From: an uncultured Oscillospiraceae bacterium
Lineage (GTDB): Bacteria > Bacillota > Clostridia > Oscillospirales > Oscillospiraceae
Reading direction: 5' to 3'
Assembly: GCA_934512135.1 (NCBI GenBank)
Contig: CAKSWT010000006.1
Span: 97,198 to 161,197 of the forward strand
Length of the DNA: 64,000 bases
In this document: piece by piece, positions 41,691 to 50,160 of the stretch
Layout of the letters: each line of letters begins with the position of its first letter
How positions within the stretch are numbered: position 1 is the first letter of the stretch
Program-made: the position numbers and the translations under genes
Notes under the pieces: model-generated
What the model saw: only the letters and a program-made list of their open reading frames with translations
Database searches by the model: none
What the model was told of the DNA's origin: nothing

Positions 41691-43502
41691 CTACCCTATG
41701 GGCGTCTCCTGGGGGCCGGGCTCACTCCCCTGGCGGGGAGATTCCCTGGGACCGTGACCGGGGCCCGGGCTCTGAGTGGGCTCTGCCGTGGCCCCAGGGG
41801 ATTGGGAAGGCGTCTGGGGACGGCGGGCCGGGGCCCCTTTGGCGTCGTATTTCTTGCCTGTGGGCTTCATGGTGGTAATATCAAAGGCATGGCCCGTCTG
41901 TTCATATTCCTCCATGTGCGCCTCATCCAGATACTGATAGTACAGGAACCGGCGACTTCTTTGCTGCCCCTCCTGGGCGTCGAACACATCCTTGCTTTCC
42001 GCCCCGGAGAGCAGCCTTTGGTAGGCCTCCTGTAGGTCCTCGTAGGAGATGGGGGCCTGGGAAATTTCCAGAGGATGCCGCTCCCCTATTCCCTTCACTG
42101 CCAATAGCGGATTTCCCCGGCCCACCACCGGAATATCCCGCTGATAGCCGTAGCCATGGTCTGCCATAACCACAATGGCCGTGTTGTCATAGACCCCCGC
42201 CTCCTTGAGCTGCCGGAGGTACTGCGCAAGGATGGTCATACTGCACCGAATATTCTGAGGATAGCTTCCCTGAGACTCCGGAATCACACGGACATTCTCA
42301 TCATACCGGAAGGGCACATGGGCCCCTTCAATGTGGTAGAAGCGGAAGCACTTCTCCCTGCCAGTCTCCACCGTCTCCTCGGTCACATCCTGGTAGAAGT
42401 CCTGATTGTTGGCGTGGAAAGCCCGGGCTCCGTTTTCCAAAATCAGCAGCCTGTTGAAATCATCCATATGGATGTGGGCCAAACGCTTCAGGGGAAAGGG
42501 GGCATACTTAAACCACACCAGCTTCAGCTCCGCCTTGAGCACCGGCCAGGTGCCCACAAACTTCCATCGGGTAAAATCCAGATTTTCAATGTCCGCTGCC
42601 TGCTGAGTCCCGCAGATGAGGTCCTCCTCGTAAATTCCCATACGGTACCCCTGGGCCTTCAGGCTGGTCAGCAGGGGCGATTCCGCCATAGCCTGCTGGG
42701 TGAATTCCCGGAAATCCTCCTGATTTTCATACCACTGTCCTGTGAGAATATAGGGAATGGCATGCATGGTAAAGGGATAGGCCCCCACCGTATTGGGGTA
42801 GTATGTAAAATCCTCCAGAATCTCGCCGAATTGGCTGCCCTCCCCCTCCAGCATTTCGTCAAAGGTCTTGGAATCCACCGCATCCAGCAGAAAAATCACG
42901 AAATTCTGCTGGGTGGACATCTGGAACTCATGGTTTTTGGTCACCACCGTCAGAGGCTTTCGGGCAAGGCCGTGATGTTGAAGGCACACCACCGTCCCCG
43001 TCACCAGGAGAATGGCGGAGAAAAAGCAGGACAGCCCGGCAATCAGCTTCCGCATATTGCGCCGATGAAGAAACCGCACCGCCAGCACCACGGCTATCCC
43101 CACAATTCCCCACAGCACCACTGACTGCACATCCTGACCAATATACATGTTCCAGTTGATCTTCTGTCCATCCAGCGCAGGCAGGTTCCCCGCCAGGAAC
43201 ATCCCCTGGATATAGGTGCAGAGATACCCGGTGATGCCTGCGCACAGGGCCAGGTCAAACAGCTTTTCATAGAGCACATAGCAGAGCCCCAGCCCCGCCA
43301 GTCCTGCCGCCATCAGCACAAGAAAGAGCTTCCCCAGCTCCGGCAGTAGCGCCCAGGCGTCAAAGTGAAACTCCTCCATATTGGTGAAGTACAGCTCCAG
43401 CGGTCCGTAGATTGCAACCAAGAAGCTCACTGCAGCGGTCAGCGCCAGTGCCGGTGGCCATGCGCTGCGAAGCCTTTGCCGGCGTTCCGATGGTTCCTTC
43501 AT
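41691..43502 (-). CDS. Membrane sulfatase/LtaS-like alkaline phosphatase superfamily protein
   Basis: Envelope enzyme of the sulfatase fold, 603 residues. Five membrane helices (about 15-175) are followed by an extracellular catalytic domain: FVIFLLDAVDSKTFDEML (metal-binding Asp), GAYPFTMHAIPYILTG (likely Thr nucleophile), IEGAHVPF and VVMADHGYGYQRD (metal ligands). This resembles LtaS and phosphoethanolamine transferases. The C-terminal 45 residues are a Pro/Gly/Ser-rich tail. It lies downstream of the murT-gatD operon behind a terminator-like hairpin. Confidence 0.8.
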   Translation of the reverse strand: MKEPSERRQRLRSAWPPALALTAAVSFLVAIYGPLELYFTNMEEFHFDAWALLPELGKLFLVLMAAGLAGLGLCYVLYEKLFDLALCAGITGYLCTYIQGMFLAGNLPALDGQKINWNMYIGQDVQSVVLWGIVGIAVVLAVRFLHRRNMRKLIAGLSCFFSAILLVTGTVVCLQHHGLARKPLTVVTKNHEFQMSTQQNFVIFLLDAVDSKTFDEMLEGEGSQFGEILEDFTYYPNTVGAYPFTMHAIPYILTGQWYENQEDFREFTQQAMAESPLLTSLKAQGYRMGIYEEDLICGTQQAADIENLDFTRWKFVGTWPVLKAELKLVWFKYAPFPLKRLAHIHMDDFNRLLILENGARAFHANNQDFYQDVTEETVETGREKCFRFYHIEGAHVPFRYDENVRVIPESQGSYPQNIRCSMTILAQYLRQLKEAGVYDNTAIVVMADHGYGYQRDIPVVGRGNPLLAVKGIGERHPLEISQAPISYEDLQEAYQRLLSGAESKDVFDAQEGQQRSRRFLYYQYLDEAHMEEYEQTGHAFDITTMKPTGKKYDAKGAPARRPQTPSQSPGATAEPTQSPGPGHGPRESPRQGSEPGPQETPIG

Positions 43503-43523
43503 TTCTTCTCATCCTCTCCAAAA

Positions 43524-43572
43524 CAGCACAGACAGCCCCCGGGAAGGTATGCCCTTCGGAGACTGTCTGTGG
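43524..43572 (-). terminator. Terminator-like hairpin between gatD and the sulfatase gene
   Basis: CACAGACAG / CTGTCTGTG form the outer stem, with inner GAAGG/CCTTC pairing. On the minus strand CTGTTTTGG follows. Confidence 0.6.
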
Positions 43573-43574
43573 TA

Positions 43575-44291
43575 TTATCCGTGTTCGCCCACCAGGAAGT
43601 TGACCCCCGGTTCCTCCAGGTGCTCCTTCCGATATTGGAACGCCTCCATGGCCTCCTCTTCAAAGGCCAGGGTATCGTCGTGGCCCAAAAGCCGAAGCAG
43701 ATACTTGGTAAACAACGGATTGAGCACCAAAAACGGCCCCAGCAGATAGGTGGCAAAGAGGTTCTTATAGCGGAAGCCCTCATTCTTATCCTTGGGGTTG
43801 TTGCCGTAGCCGCCGATTACCTCAATAAAGTTTCCCGGGAACTGGCCATAGCAGAAGGAGAACTGGGACTTACAGCCCACAATGGGAATCTCCTCAAACT
43901 GTCCCAAGAACATGGAGTTGTGTCGGTTTTCGAAGTCCCGCTGGGTGTAAAAGGGAAACATTCCCAGGGTCTCCGTCTTGGTGGGACCGTCGGCTATGTA
44001 CTGGCCAAAGAGCTCCAGGGCATTTCCCGTGGCCAGAAGGACCATCCCCTCCTCCACCAGAGCCCGAAGCCGCTCCACATAGGGCTTCAGCCGCTGAATG
44101 GCCAGCACCTGCTCCCGCTCCGGCATGGAGCCAAGATACACCATGTCCACCTTCTCCGTCACAAACCGGGGGGTGGAACGGTTGTCCGTATAGATGATCT
44201 CCGCATCCGGCGCAGAGGCCTGCAAATAGCGGATATTGGCATGATCTCCGTAGAGATTGCTGAGTTCCGGATAAAGCACCTCTACTGTCAT
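43575..44291 (-). CDS. gatD: GatD-like glutamine amidotransferase lacking catalytic Cys and His
   Basis: Normally the glutaminase of MurT/GatD, which amidates lipid II D-glutamate. The 238-residue protein keeps the CobB/CobQ amidotransferase fold (ELSNLYGDHANIRYL, IEVIGGYGNN). The nucleophile motif expected as CGGYQxLG reads GNALELFG (residues 89-96), with no Cys. The expected TYLHGPLL reads TYLLGPFL (Leu184 for His). The ammonia-producing activity is therefore probably lost or unusual. ATG 44291 overlaps the murT stop (ATGA), with GAGG 8 nt upstream. Confidence 0.85.
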   Translation of the reverse strand: MTVEVLYPELSNLYGDHANIRYLQASAPDAEIIYTDNRSTPRFVTEKVDMVYLGSMPEREQVLAIQRLKPYVERLRALVEEGMVLLATGNALELFGQYIADGPTKTETLGMFPFYTQRDFENRHNSMFLGQFEEIPIVGCKSQFSFCYGQFPGNFIEVIGGYGNNPKDKNEGFRYKNLFATYLLGPFLVLNPLFTKYLLRLLGHDDTLAFEEEAMEAFQYRKEHLEEPGVNFLVGEHG

Positions 44292-45715
44292 ATGCAATAC
44301 CTCGTTTCCATGGATGTGTCCGCCGCCGGCTGGGTGGCCGTTCCACCGTCCCGGCTGAGAATTTTCTGAGCAATCTCATCCCGAATCTGATGGCCACGGC
44401 TGATAAAGTTCACATCGTGGAGCACATAGATTCGCTCTACGCCGGAACAATCCACATATTTGGGCGTTTCAAAGGGATCCCGGACACAGACGATCTTCTC
44501 CTTGGGAATTCCGGCCAGCAGCAGCCGGACCCGGTGATCCAGGTACCGCTCTCCTCCCACTACGATCTTCTTCACGGTGTCCCCGCCCAGGAATTCGTAG
44601 TCACTGTCGAAAATCCAGGCAACAGTCTCGGATTTATGGGGGTTGTCAAAGACCTCATCCAAAAGCAGCACGATCTCCTTGGTGTGCGGATCTCTGGAGA
44701 TTCCCTCAAACACCGTGGAGGCCGCCGTGGGATTTTGCCCCTTCGCCAGCTGGGTGATCAGCTCGATGCCCCCCACCGTCTGCCGGGTCTCCCGGGACGC
44801 AGGCACCGTCACCTGCCGGAAATCCTCTGCCAGCTTCTCCGGGGATACTCCCAGGTTCCGCATCAGCGTAATGGCCGCCGCCATGTCATAGAGATTATAG
44901 ATGGATGCCGACACCATGGGGTACTGATAGGTCCCCTCCTGCTCCCGGACGGTGATCTTCATGTGTTCGCTGTCGATGGTCTCCACATAGTAGTCCCGCT
45001 GAGGCGTCTTTAGGCCGCACTCCGGACAGTAGAAGTCCCCTACATGGCGGTACTGCCGATAATTGTACACAGGCTTTGCACCGCAGTTGGGACAAACCGC
45101 AAAATCATCCACCAGGGTCTGTCTGGGATTGGTGTGGGTGTTGGCCATTCCGAAGTAGATCCGGTGGTTCTTCTCTCCCAGGAAACAGCACAGCGGATCA
45201 TCGGCATTGATTATCACCGTGGTCTCCGGCACCGCCTCCGCCGCCTTCCGCAGCCGCTCCTGAATAAACTGGGGATGGGCATTCCGCAGCATAGAATCCC
45301 GGGCCACATTGTTGATGATCATGTAGTCCGGTTTAATCTTCGGAATATTGATGGGGGAAATCAGCTCGTCCATCTCGATGACCACCGCATCCTTTGTGGG
45401 CCGATTAAAGATATCCACCGCATCGAGTATGCACCTGGCATGGCCCGCATGATGGTTGGCGCCCCAGTCGTTATAGGACACCGTCTTGCCTTCCTCCGTC
45501 AAGAGTGTGGCAATCATGCTGGAGGTGGTAGTCTTTCCGTTGGTCCCGGTGACCGCAATGGTCAGCTCCGGCTTTGCAACGTATTTCAGAAATTCGCTGC
45601 ATAGGCGCATAGACACCATCCCCGGCCTGTCATTGCGCACATGTCCCGTCCGCTTATACCACCAGAGAAACAGCTTCCCCGCCCATAGGGCAATCCAAAA
45701 TTGTAATTTCTTCAT
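44288..45715 (-). CDS. murT: MurT-like Mur ligase
   Basis: ATP-dependent ligase-like subunit that with GatD amidates peptidoglycan precursor glutamate. In 475 residues: Mur ATP site GTNGKTTTS (57-65), NDWGANHHAGHA, EMDELISP, a four-Cys zinc ribbon (CPNC 208-211, CPEC 230-233) specific for MurT, and the C-terminal DUF1727 domain (from about 330). ATGA overlaps join it to both neighbours, so the flippase, MurT and GatD are made together. Confidence 0.93.
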   Translation of the reverse strand: MKKLQFWIALWAGKLFLWWYKRTGHVRNDRPGMVSMRLCSEFLKYVAKPELTIAVTGTNGKTTTSSMIATLLTEEGKTVSYNDWGANHHAGHARCILDAVDIFNRPTKDAVVIEMDELISPINIPKIKPDYMIINNVARDSMLRNAHPQFIQERLRKAAEAVPETTVIINADDPLCCFLGEKNHRIYFGMANTHTNPRQTLVDDFAVCPNCGAKPVYNYRQYRHVGDFYCPECGLKTPQRDYYVETIDSEHMKITVREQEGTYQYPMVSASIYNLYDMAAAITLMRNLGVSPEKLAEDFRQVTVPASRETRQTVGGIELITQLAKGQNPTAASTVFEGISRDPHTKEIVLLLDEVFDNPHKSETVAWIFDSDYEFLGGDTVKKIVVGGERYLDHRVRLLLAGIPKEKIVCVRDPFETPKYVDCSGVERIYVLHDVNFISRGHQIRDEIAQKILSRDGGTATQPAADTSMETRYCI

Positions 45716-47355
45716 TTCTCTTTCCTTCCACCCTTAAACTTTCCCAAAAACCGCTGGACTGCTTCCTCGCCCAGCACTGTGGTCACGGCACCGACCCGGT
45801 AGGCCAGCACCAGATAGGTCCCGCCGCCCACCAGGGCGTACACCGCCAGCTGAACCACCAGCAGCACTCCTCTATGGTCCACAGGCGGCCAAATCCAGCG
45901 CAGGAGAAATGCCACTGCCGCCATGGCTGCCATGGGAATCAGCTCCCGGAGGAACACCCTCAGCACCGGCATATAGTAGAATCCATAGGACATCTTCAGT
46001 GACAACAACAGCAGTCCCACCGTCACTGCTTGTCCCACAATGCTGGCCACAGACGCGCCGAGGTACGCCGGAAGTCCCAAGTAATGCAGCAGGTAAATCA
46101 GCGGCAAATCCAGCGCCGCATTGAGGATAATGCCCACGATGGTCACATAACACACCGTTCTCCCCCGCCCGATGCTCTGCATGGACATGCTGGTGACCGT
46201 GGCCATACTGCCCACCACATTCACCACAATAGCCAGCTGGAGAATCCCCGCGCCATAGACGTTTTGACCGTAAAACAGGGTAAACAACGGCCGTGCGAAA
46301 ATCATCATACCAAGTCCCAGCGGCACGGAAATCAGCACCACCGTACCCAGAGCCTGATTGAGCTTGGCGTTAATCTCTCCCCGGTCCCCGTTGGAGCGGC
46401 TCTCCGCCATATGCGGGGCAATGCTGCTGACCAGTCCCGTGGACAGGGCCGTAATAATCATACAAATCTTCGGAATCCAGGTGGAGGCAATGCTGGCAAT
46501 CACCTGGGTGTCTTCATCGGAATAGTGGAGACGATGGAGCCCCACCAGTAGCATTTTCATGTCCACCAGATTATATACACTGATGGAGACTGTCATAATG
46601 ACAATGGTGATGCAGTAGGAAAAGACCTTGCGGACAATCTCTCTGGTCCTGGCGGGCTGTTCCTCCGCCAAGGGATTTTCCTCCTCAAAGGCATCCCGGC
46701 TGCCACGGCTCTTCCGCACCAGGTACAAATAGGCCGCCAGCGCCCCAATGGCTGTGCCGGACAGGGCCACGCAGACCCCTGCGGTTACCCCCAGCTTCAG
46801 CACATAGATACTCAAGTAGGTGCCTACCAACACCACCGCAATGCGAACCAGCTGCTCGATCACCTGGCTCTGAGAGGGCGCCGACAGGAACTTGTGGCCC
46901 TGGAGATAGCCTCGCTTGATGCTCAGCAGCGGCGCAATCAGCAGGCATACCGCCACCACCCGAACGCCTGCGGCGATGGCCTCCACACTGACGCCGCCGG
47001 TCATATCCTCCAGGAAATACAGGCCGATCTGCCGGGCAAAAAGCTCCATCACCAAAAAGGACAGAACACTCAGCCCCATGACCACCCGAAGGGCCAGGGA
47101 ATAGGCCCGTTCCTTGGACTGATACATTCCCTGGGCATTGTACTCGCTGATGACGATGCTCACGGCAATGGGCACGCCGGAGGTGGATATATCCAGAAAC
47201 AGCGCATAGATGCTGTAGGCGCAGGAGTAAATTACGCCGCCCTGATCCCCGATCATCTGGTAAAACGGGATACTGTACAGCGCACCCATCAGCTTGGAAA
47301 TCACGATGGCCGCATAGGCAATAAACGTGCCCTCTACAAAGCTGTTCTTCCGCAT
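45712..47355 (-). CDS. MurJ/SpoVB-like polysaccharide flippase
   Basis: MATE/MVF-fold exporter with about 14 membrane helices in roughly 547 residues. The start MRKNSFVEGTFIAYAAIVISK, GALYSIPFYQMIGDQGGVIYS and SIKRGYLQGHKFLSAPSQSQVIEQLVRI are typical of the SpoVB/YtgP/MurJ-like group. Its place before murT-gatD suggests lipid II handling. ATG 47355 fits the family start and has GTGGGG 6 nt upstream; an in-frame ATG at 47379 would add eight residues. Confidence 0.88.
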   Translation of the reverse strand: MRKNSFVEGTFIAYAAIVISKLMGALYSIPFYQMIGDQGGVIYSCAYSIYALFLDISTSGVPIAVSIVISEYNAQGMYQSKERAYSLALRVVMGLSVLSFLVMELFARQIGLYFLEDMTGGVSVEAIAAGVRVVAVCLLIAPLLSIKRGYLQGHKFLSAPSQSQVIEQLVRIAVVLVGTYLSIYVLKLGVTAGVCVALSGTAIGALAAYLYLVRKSRGSRDAFEEENPLAEEQPARTREIVRKVFSYCITIVIMTVSISVYNLVDMKMLLVGLHRLHYSDEDTQVIASIASTWIPKICMIITALSTGLVSSIAPHMAESRSNGDRGEINAKLNQALGTVVLISVPLGLGMMIFARPLFTLFYGQNVYGAGILQLAIVVNVVGSMATVTSMSMQSIGRGRTVCYVTIVGIILNAALDLPLIYLLHYLGLPAYLGASVASIVGQAVTVGLLLLSLKMSYGFYYMPVLRVFLRELIPMAAMAAVAFLLRWIWPPVDHRGVLLVVQLAVYALVGGGTYLVLAYRVGAVTTVLGEEAVQRFLGKFKGGRKEK

Positions 47356-47464
47356 GCGTTTCCCCACTCTATCAAACATCCTTTATGCAAGCCTCTGCGG
47401 AGCGTTCCAAATTCCGTAAAATCCGATGATGGACGCCCTGGACTGACTGTGAAATCTAGGGAGT

Positions 47465-47493
47465 ACTATACCACAAAGCGCCCGGTACTTCAA
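47465..47493 (-). promoter_or_regulatory. Promoter of the flippase-murT-gatD operon
   Basis: Minus strand TTGAAG (47488-47493), 17-base spacer, TATAGT (47465-47470). Confidence 0.75.
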
Positions 47494-47628
47494 GCATACT
47501 TGTGCATTTTGTGAATTATTTGTGTGTAAGAAATGATTAAGATTCTCTTGGGGTCCGCCATTTCGCCCGGTATCCGGCCTTCTCCCGGTAAAATAGACGG
47601 CGTTTTTCACCAAAATGTTCCCAAACGC
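47494..47628. other. Intergenic stretch without recognised gene
   Basis: About 135 bases of A/T-rich sequence between the flippase promoter and the terminator of the heptad-repeat gene. No RNA motif or frame was recognised. Confidence 0.5.
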
Positions 47629-47669
47629 AAAAAACGCGCACAAAACCCAATGCTGGGTTTGTGTGCGTT
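47629..47669 (-). terminator. Terminator of the MMPL/heptad-repeat operon
   Basis: CGCACAC-type stem CGCACACAAACCCA / TGGGTTTTGTGCG with a GCAT loop, followed on the minus strand by TTTTTTGCG. Confidence 0.88.
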
Positions 47670-47677
47670 CTATGGAA

Positions 47678-47703
47678 GGCTGCCGGGGCACGCCCCGGCA
47701 GCC
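47678..47703. terminator. GC-rich hairpin next to the heptad-repeat gene stop
   Basis: GGCTGCCGGGGC / GCCCCGGCAGCC with a two-base centre. It has no long T-tract and probably assists the adjacent terminator. Confidence 0.6.
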
Positions 47704-47709
47704 TAACGC

Positions 47710-50160
47710 TTAGTTCTTGGTGCTATCGTCGTCCTTGGCGGTGATGCCATCGGTCCGAATCAGGAACTTCACCTTGCCGTCCGCATCCTTGGGCAGGCCG
47801 GAGAAGCTGCCGTAGTCCTGGCCCAGATCTCTCAGCGCCTTGAGCCGGTCAATGAGCGTGGGGATGTTGTCCTGATAGAGATCCACGATCTTCTTGATGC
47901 CATCCTCCTGGAACTCCTTCATGCCGTCGCTGAGCTCCTTGGCGCCGTCCTGCAGCTCCTGCACCCCGTCGTAAAGGGTTTCCGTCCCCTCATAGAGGGT
48001 CTGAGCGCCGGTGGAAAGGGTATTTGCGCCGTCATCCAGCTGCTGAGCACCGGAGGCTGCGGTCCCCAGGCCGGTGGTCAGGCTGGTGGAGCCGGAGGAG
48101 GCACTCTGGAGCCCGGTGTTCAGCTGCGAGGCACCGGAGGCTGCGCTGTCAATGCCGCTGGAGAGGCTTGTGGCCCCTGCGGCCACCTGGTCAATACCGC
48201 CGGAAAGCTGGCCGGCGCCGGCCACTGCCTGATCCACACCTGTCTTCACTGCGCTGGCCCCTGCGGCTGCCACGCCCAACTGCTGGGACAGGTATTTGGC
48301 CCCCTCATCAACCTCTACCGCGCCATTGTAGAGTTCCGCAACGCCATCGTCCAACTCGCCCAACTGGTCAATCAAATCGTCCACACCGGCGTCTACCTGA
48401 GAAGCTCCGTCGCTCAGATCGTCTGCCCCGGTCTTCAGTGCGGGAATTCCGCTTGTTTCGCTGTACAGGTCGCTGAAGGCCGTATCCACATCGCCCTGCA
48501 GCGTCTCCTTGGTCTCCTTGCTGCCTGCGGCAGTGGCACTGGCAGAACCCATTTTGCCGTTGAGGCTGGCGATTGCCGCGTCAATGGCAGCATCTGCTGT
48601 TGCATCCCCGGTTTTCTGCGCGCTCAAGGTGTTAATGGCGTCTGTCAGGGCGCTGTTCAGGGCCGTATTGGCCGCAGCCGTGGCCTCTCCGGCCACCGCG
48701 CTGACACCGGCGTCGTAAGCATCGCCCACCAGGTCCTTCACGTCGCTCTGTACGGCTTCCACTCCCGTTTGCAGTGCAGCAATGTCGGTTCCCAGGTTGG
48801 CGGCCCCTGTGACCACACCGGAGGATCCCGCCTTCAGGGTGGCCACATCCGCCTCATCCAGCTTTGTCTGGAGCTCGGTAACCCCGCTCAACACGTTCCC
48901 GGTTCCCAATGCCAAAGTGGCCGCACCGGTTTTCAGATCCGCAATCCCGTCACTCAGGGATGTGGCGCCGGTTTGCAGTTCCGTGGCCTTGGTGGCCAGG
49001 GTCTGCGCCCCGGTTTGCAGCGCCGTGGTCCCGGTGGTGAGCTGCGCCGCACCGTCCTGTAGCTGGCCCATGCCGCTTTCCAGGTTGCTGGCGCCGCTTT
49101 GGAGCTGGCTGATTCCGCTGCCCAGGCTGCTGGAACCGTCCATGGCAGACTGGATTCCCGCCACCAGGCTACCCATGCTGGTGGCCAGAGTACCGGCTCC
49201 GGTGCTCAGCTCGGAAGCGCCGTCCTTCAGATCTCCGGCCCCATCCAGCAGGTCGTCTACGCCATCTAGCAAGTCCTGCGTGCCGTCTACCAGCTGCTGG
49301 GCCGCATCGTCCAGATCATTGAGGGCATCCTCCAGCTGCTGCCGGGTCTCACTGCCGTCCAAATCCAGAGTGTCCAGCACACTGCTGGTGGCCAGGGTCA
49401 CCGTCATATCCAGGGAGAAGTCCGTCACATCTGCGGTGATGGTCACCGTGCTGGGCATCTCCGGGGCTTCGATGGTCTTGTCGCCCGGATCCTTTTTGCT
49501 GTTCTGCGCCTCTGCCATTTCGTCCAGCTTCAGGCTCTCCCCCAGTCCGGGAAGACCATAGCCCAGAATAATGGTGTGGTCGCCGTCATTTTCCACCATG
49601 CCGTGGTCAACCTCCACGTTCTTCACCGTGTCGCTGCTCATCAGCAGCCCCGTGGTCATCAGGAAGGGCACATACATGGTCTCGGACTTGCCGTTTACAT
49701 CCACCGTCCGCTTTTCGGTGTTGGTGTATTCAATGGTGATGGTGAGCTTGCCGCTTTTTCCGGCCAGCTCCTCCGGCGTGACGGTTTTACCGTCCAGGGT
49801 ATAGGTGAATTTCACCCCCACAGGCAGCTCCTGCTGGCTCGTTCCCTGATAGTACACATCCTCGCCGCCGGTGGTCCAGGACATGCCGCTTCCGGAGCCG
49901 GAGAGCTCTGCGTCTCCCTTGACCACGGTGATATCCTTCAGGTTGGAATTGTCCTGGAGAATGTCCTTGGCGCCGCCGTTTTTCAGCCAGTCGGAGACAA
50001 TCACATCGTTGGCGGTGCCGTCCGCCCCGGCAATCACATATACGGTCTCATTCTTCTCCATGGTGGGCTTATCCCCAGCCAGAACGCCAAGTCCCATGGA
50101 CGATACGAAAAATGTGGCAGCCAGCAGATCGCCGGTAAGCCGAATCAACTGCTTTTTCAT
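47710..50160 (-). CDS. Secreted/membrane-anchored heptad-repeat (LxxG) protein, YhgE-like
   Basis: Partner of the MMPL exporter, 816 residues. An N-terminal signal or anchor helix (about 8-28) and beta-rich regions (30-260) precede a very long series of LxxGxxx heptads (e.g. LLDGVDDLLDGAGDLKDGAS, LSTGAGTLATSMGSL) to about 760, predicting a long helical rod. YhgE/Pip-type proteins share this repeat but have C-terminal membrane helices, which are absent here. Its start overlaps the MMPL stop by 4 nt. Confidence 0.82.
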   Translation of the reverse strand: MKKQLIRLTGDLLAATFFVSSMGLGVLAGDKPTMEKNETVYVIAGADGTANDVIVSDWLKNGGAKDILQDNSNLKDITVVKGDAELSGSGSGMSWTTGGEDVYYQGTSQQELPVGVKFTYTLDGKTVTPEELAGKSGKLTITIEYTNTEKRTVDVNGKSETMYVPFLMTTGLLMSSDTVKNVEVDHGMVENDGDHTIILGYGLPGLGESLKLDEMAEAQNSKKDPGDKTIEAPEMPSTVTITADVTDFSLDMTVTLATSSVLDTLDLDGSETRQQLEDALNDLDDAAQQLVDGTQDLLDGVDDLLDGAGDLKDGASELSTGAGTLATSMGSLVAGIQSAMDGSSSLGSGISQLQSGASNLESGMGQLQDGAAQLTTGTTALQTGAQTLATKATELQTGATSLSDGIADLKTGAATLALGTGNVLSGVTELQTKLDEADVATLKAGSSGVVTGAANLGTDIAALQTGVEAVQSDVKDLVGDAYDAGVSAVAGEATAAANTALNSALTDAINTLSAQKTGDATADAAIDAAIASLNGKMGSASATAAGSKETKETLQGDVDTAFSDLYSETSGIPALKTGADDLSDGASQVDAGVDDLIDQLGELDDGVAELYNGAVEVDEGAKYLSQQLGVAAAGASAVKTGVDQAVAGAGQLSGGIDQVAAGATSLSSGIDSAASGASQLNTGLQSASSGSTSLTTGLGTAASGAQQLDDGANTLSTGAQTLYEGTETLYDGVQELQDGAKELSDGMKEFQEDGIKKIVDLYQDNIPTLIDRLKALRDLGQDYGSFSGLPKDADGKVKFLIRTDGITAKDDDSTKN

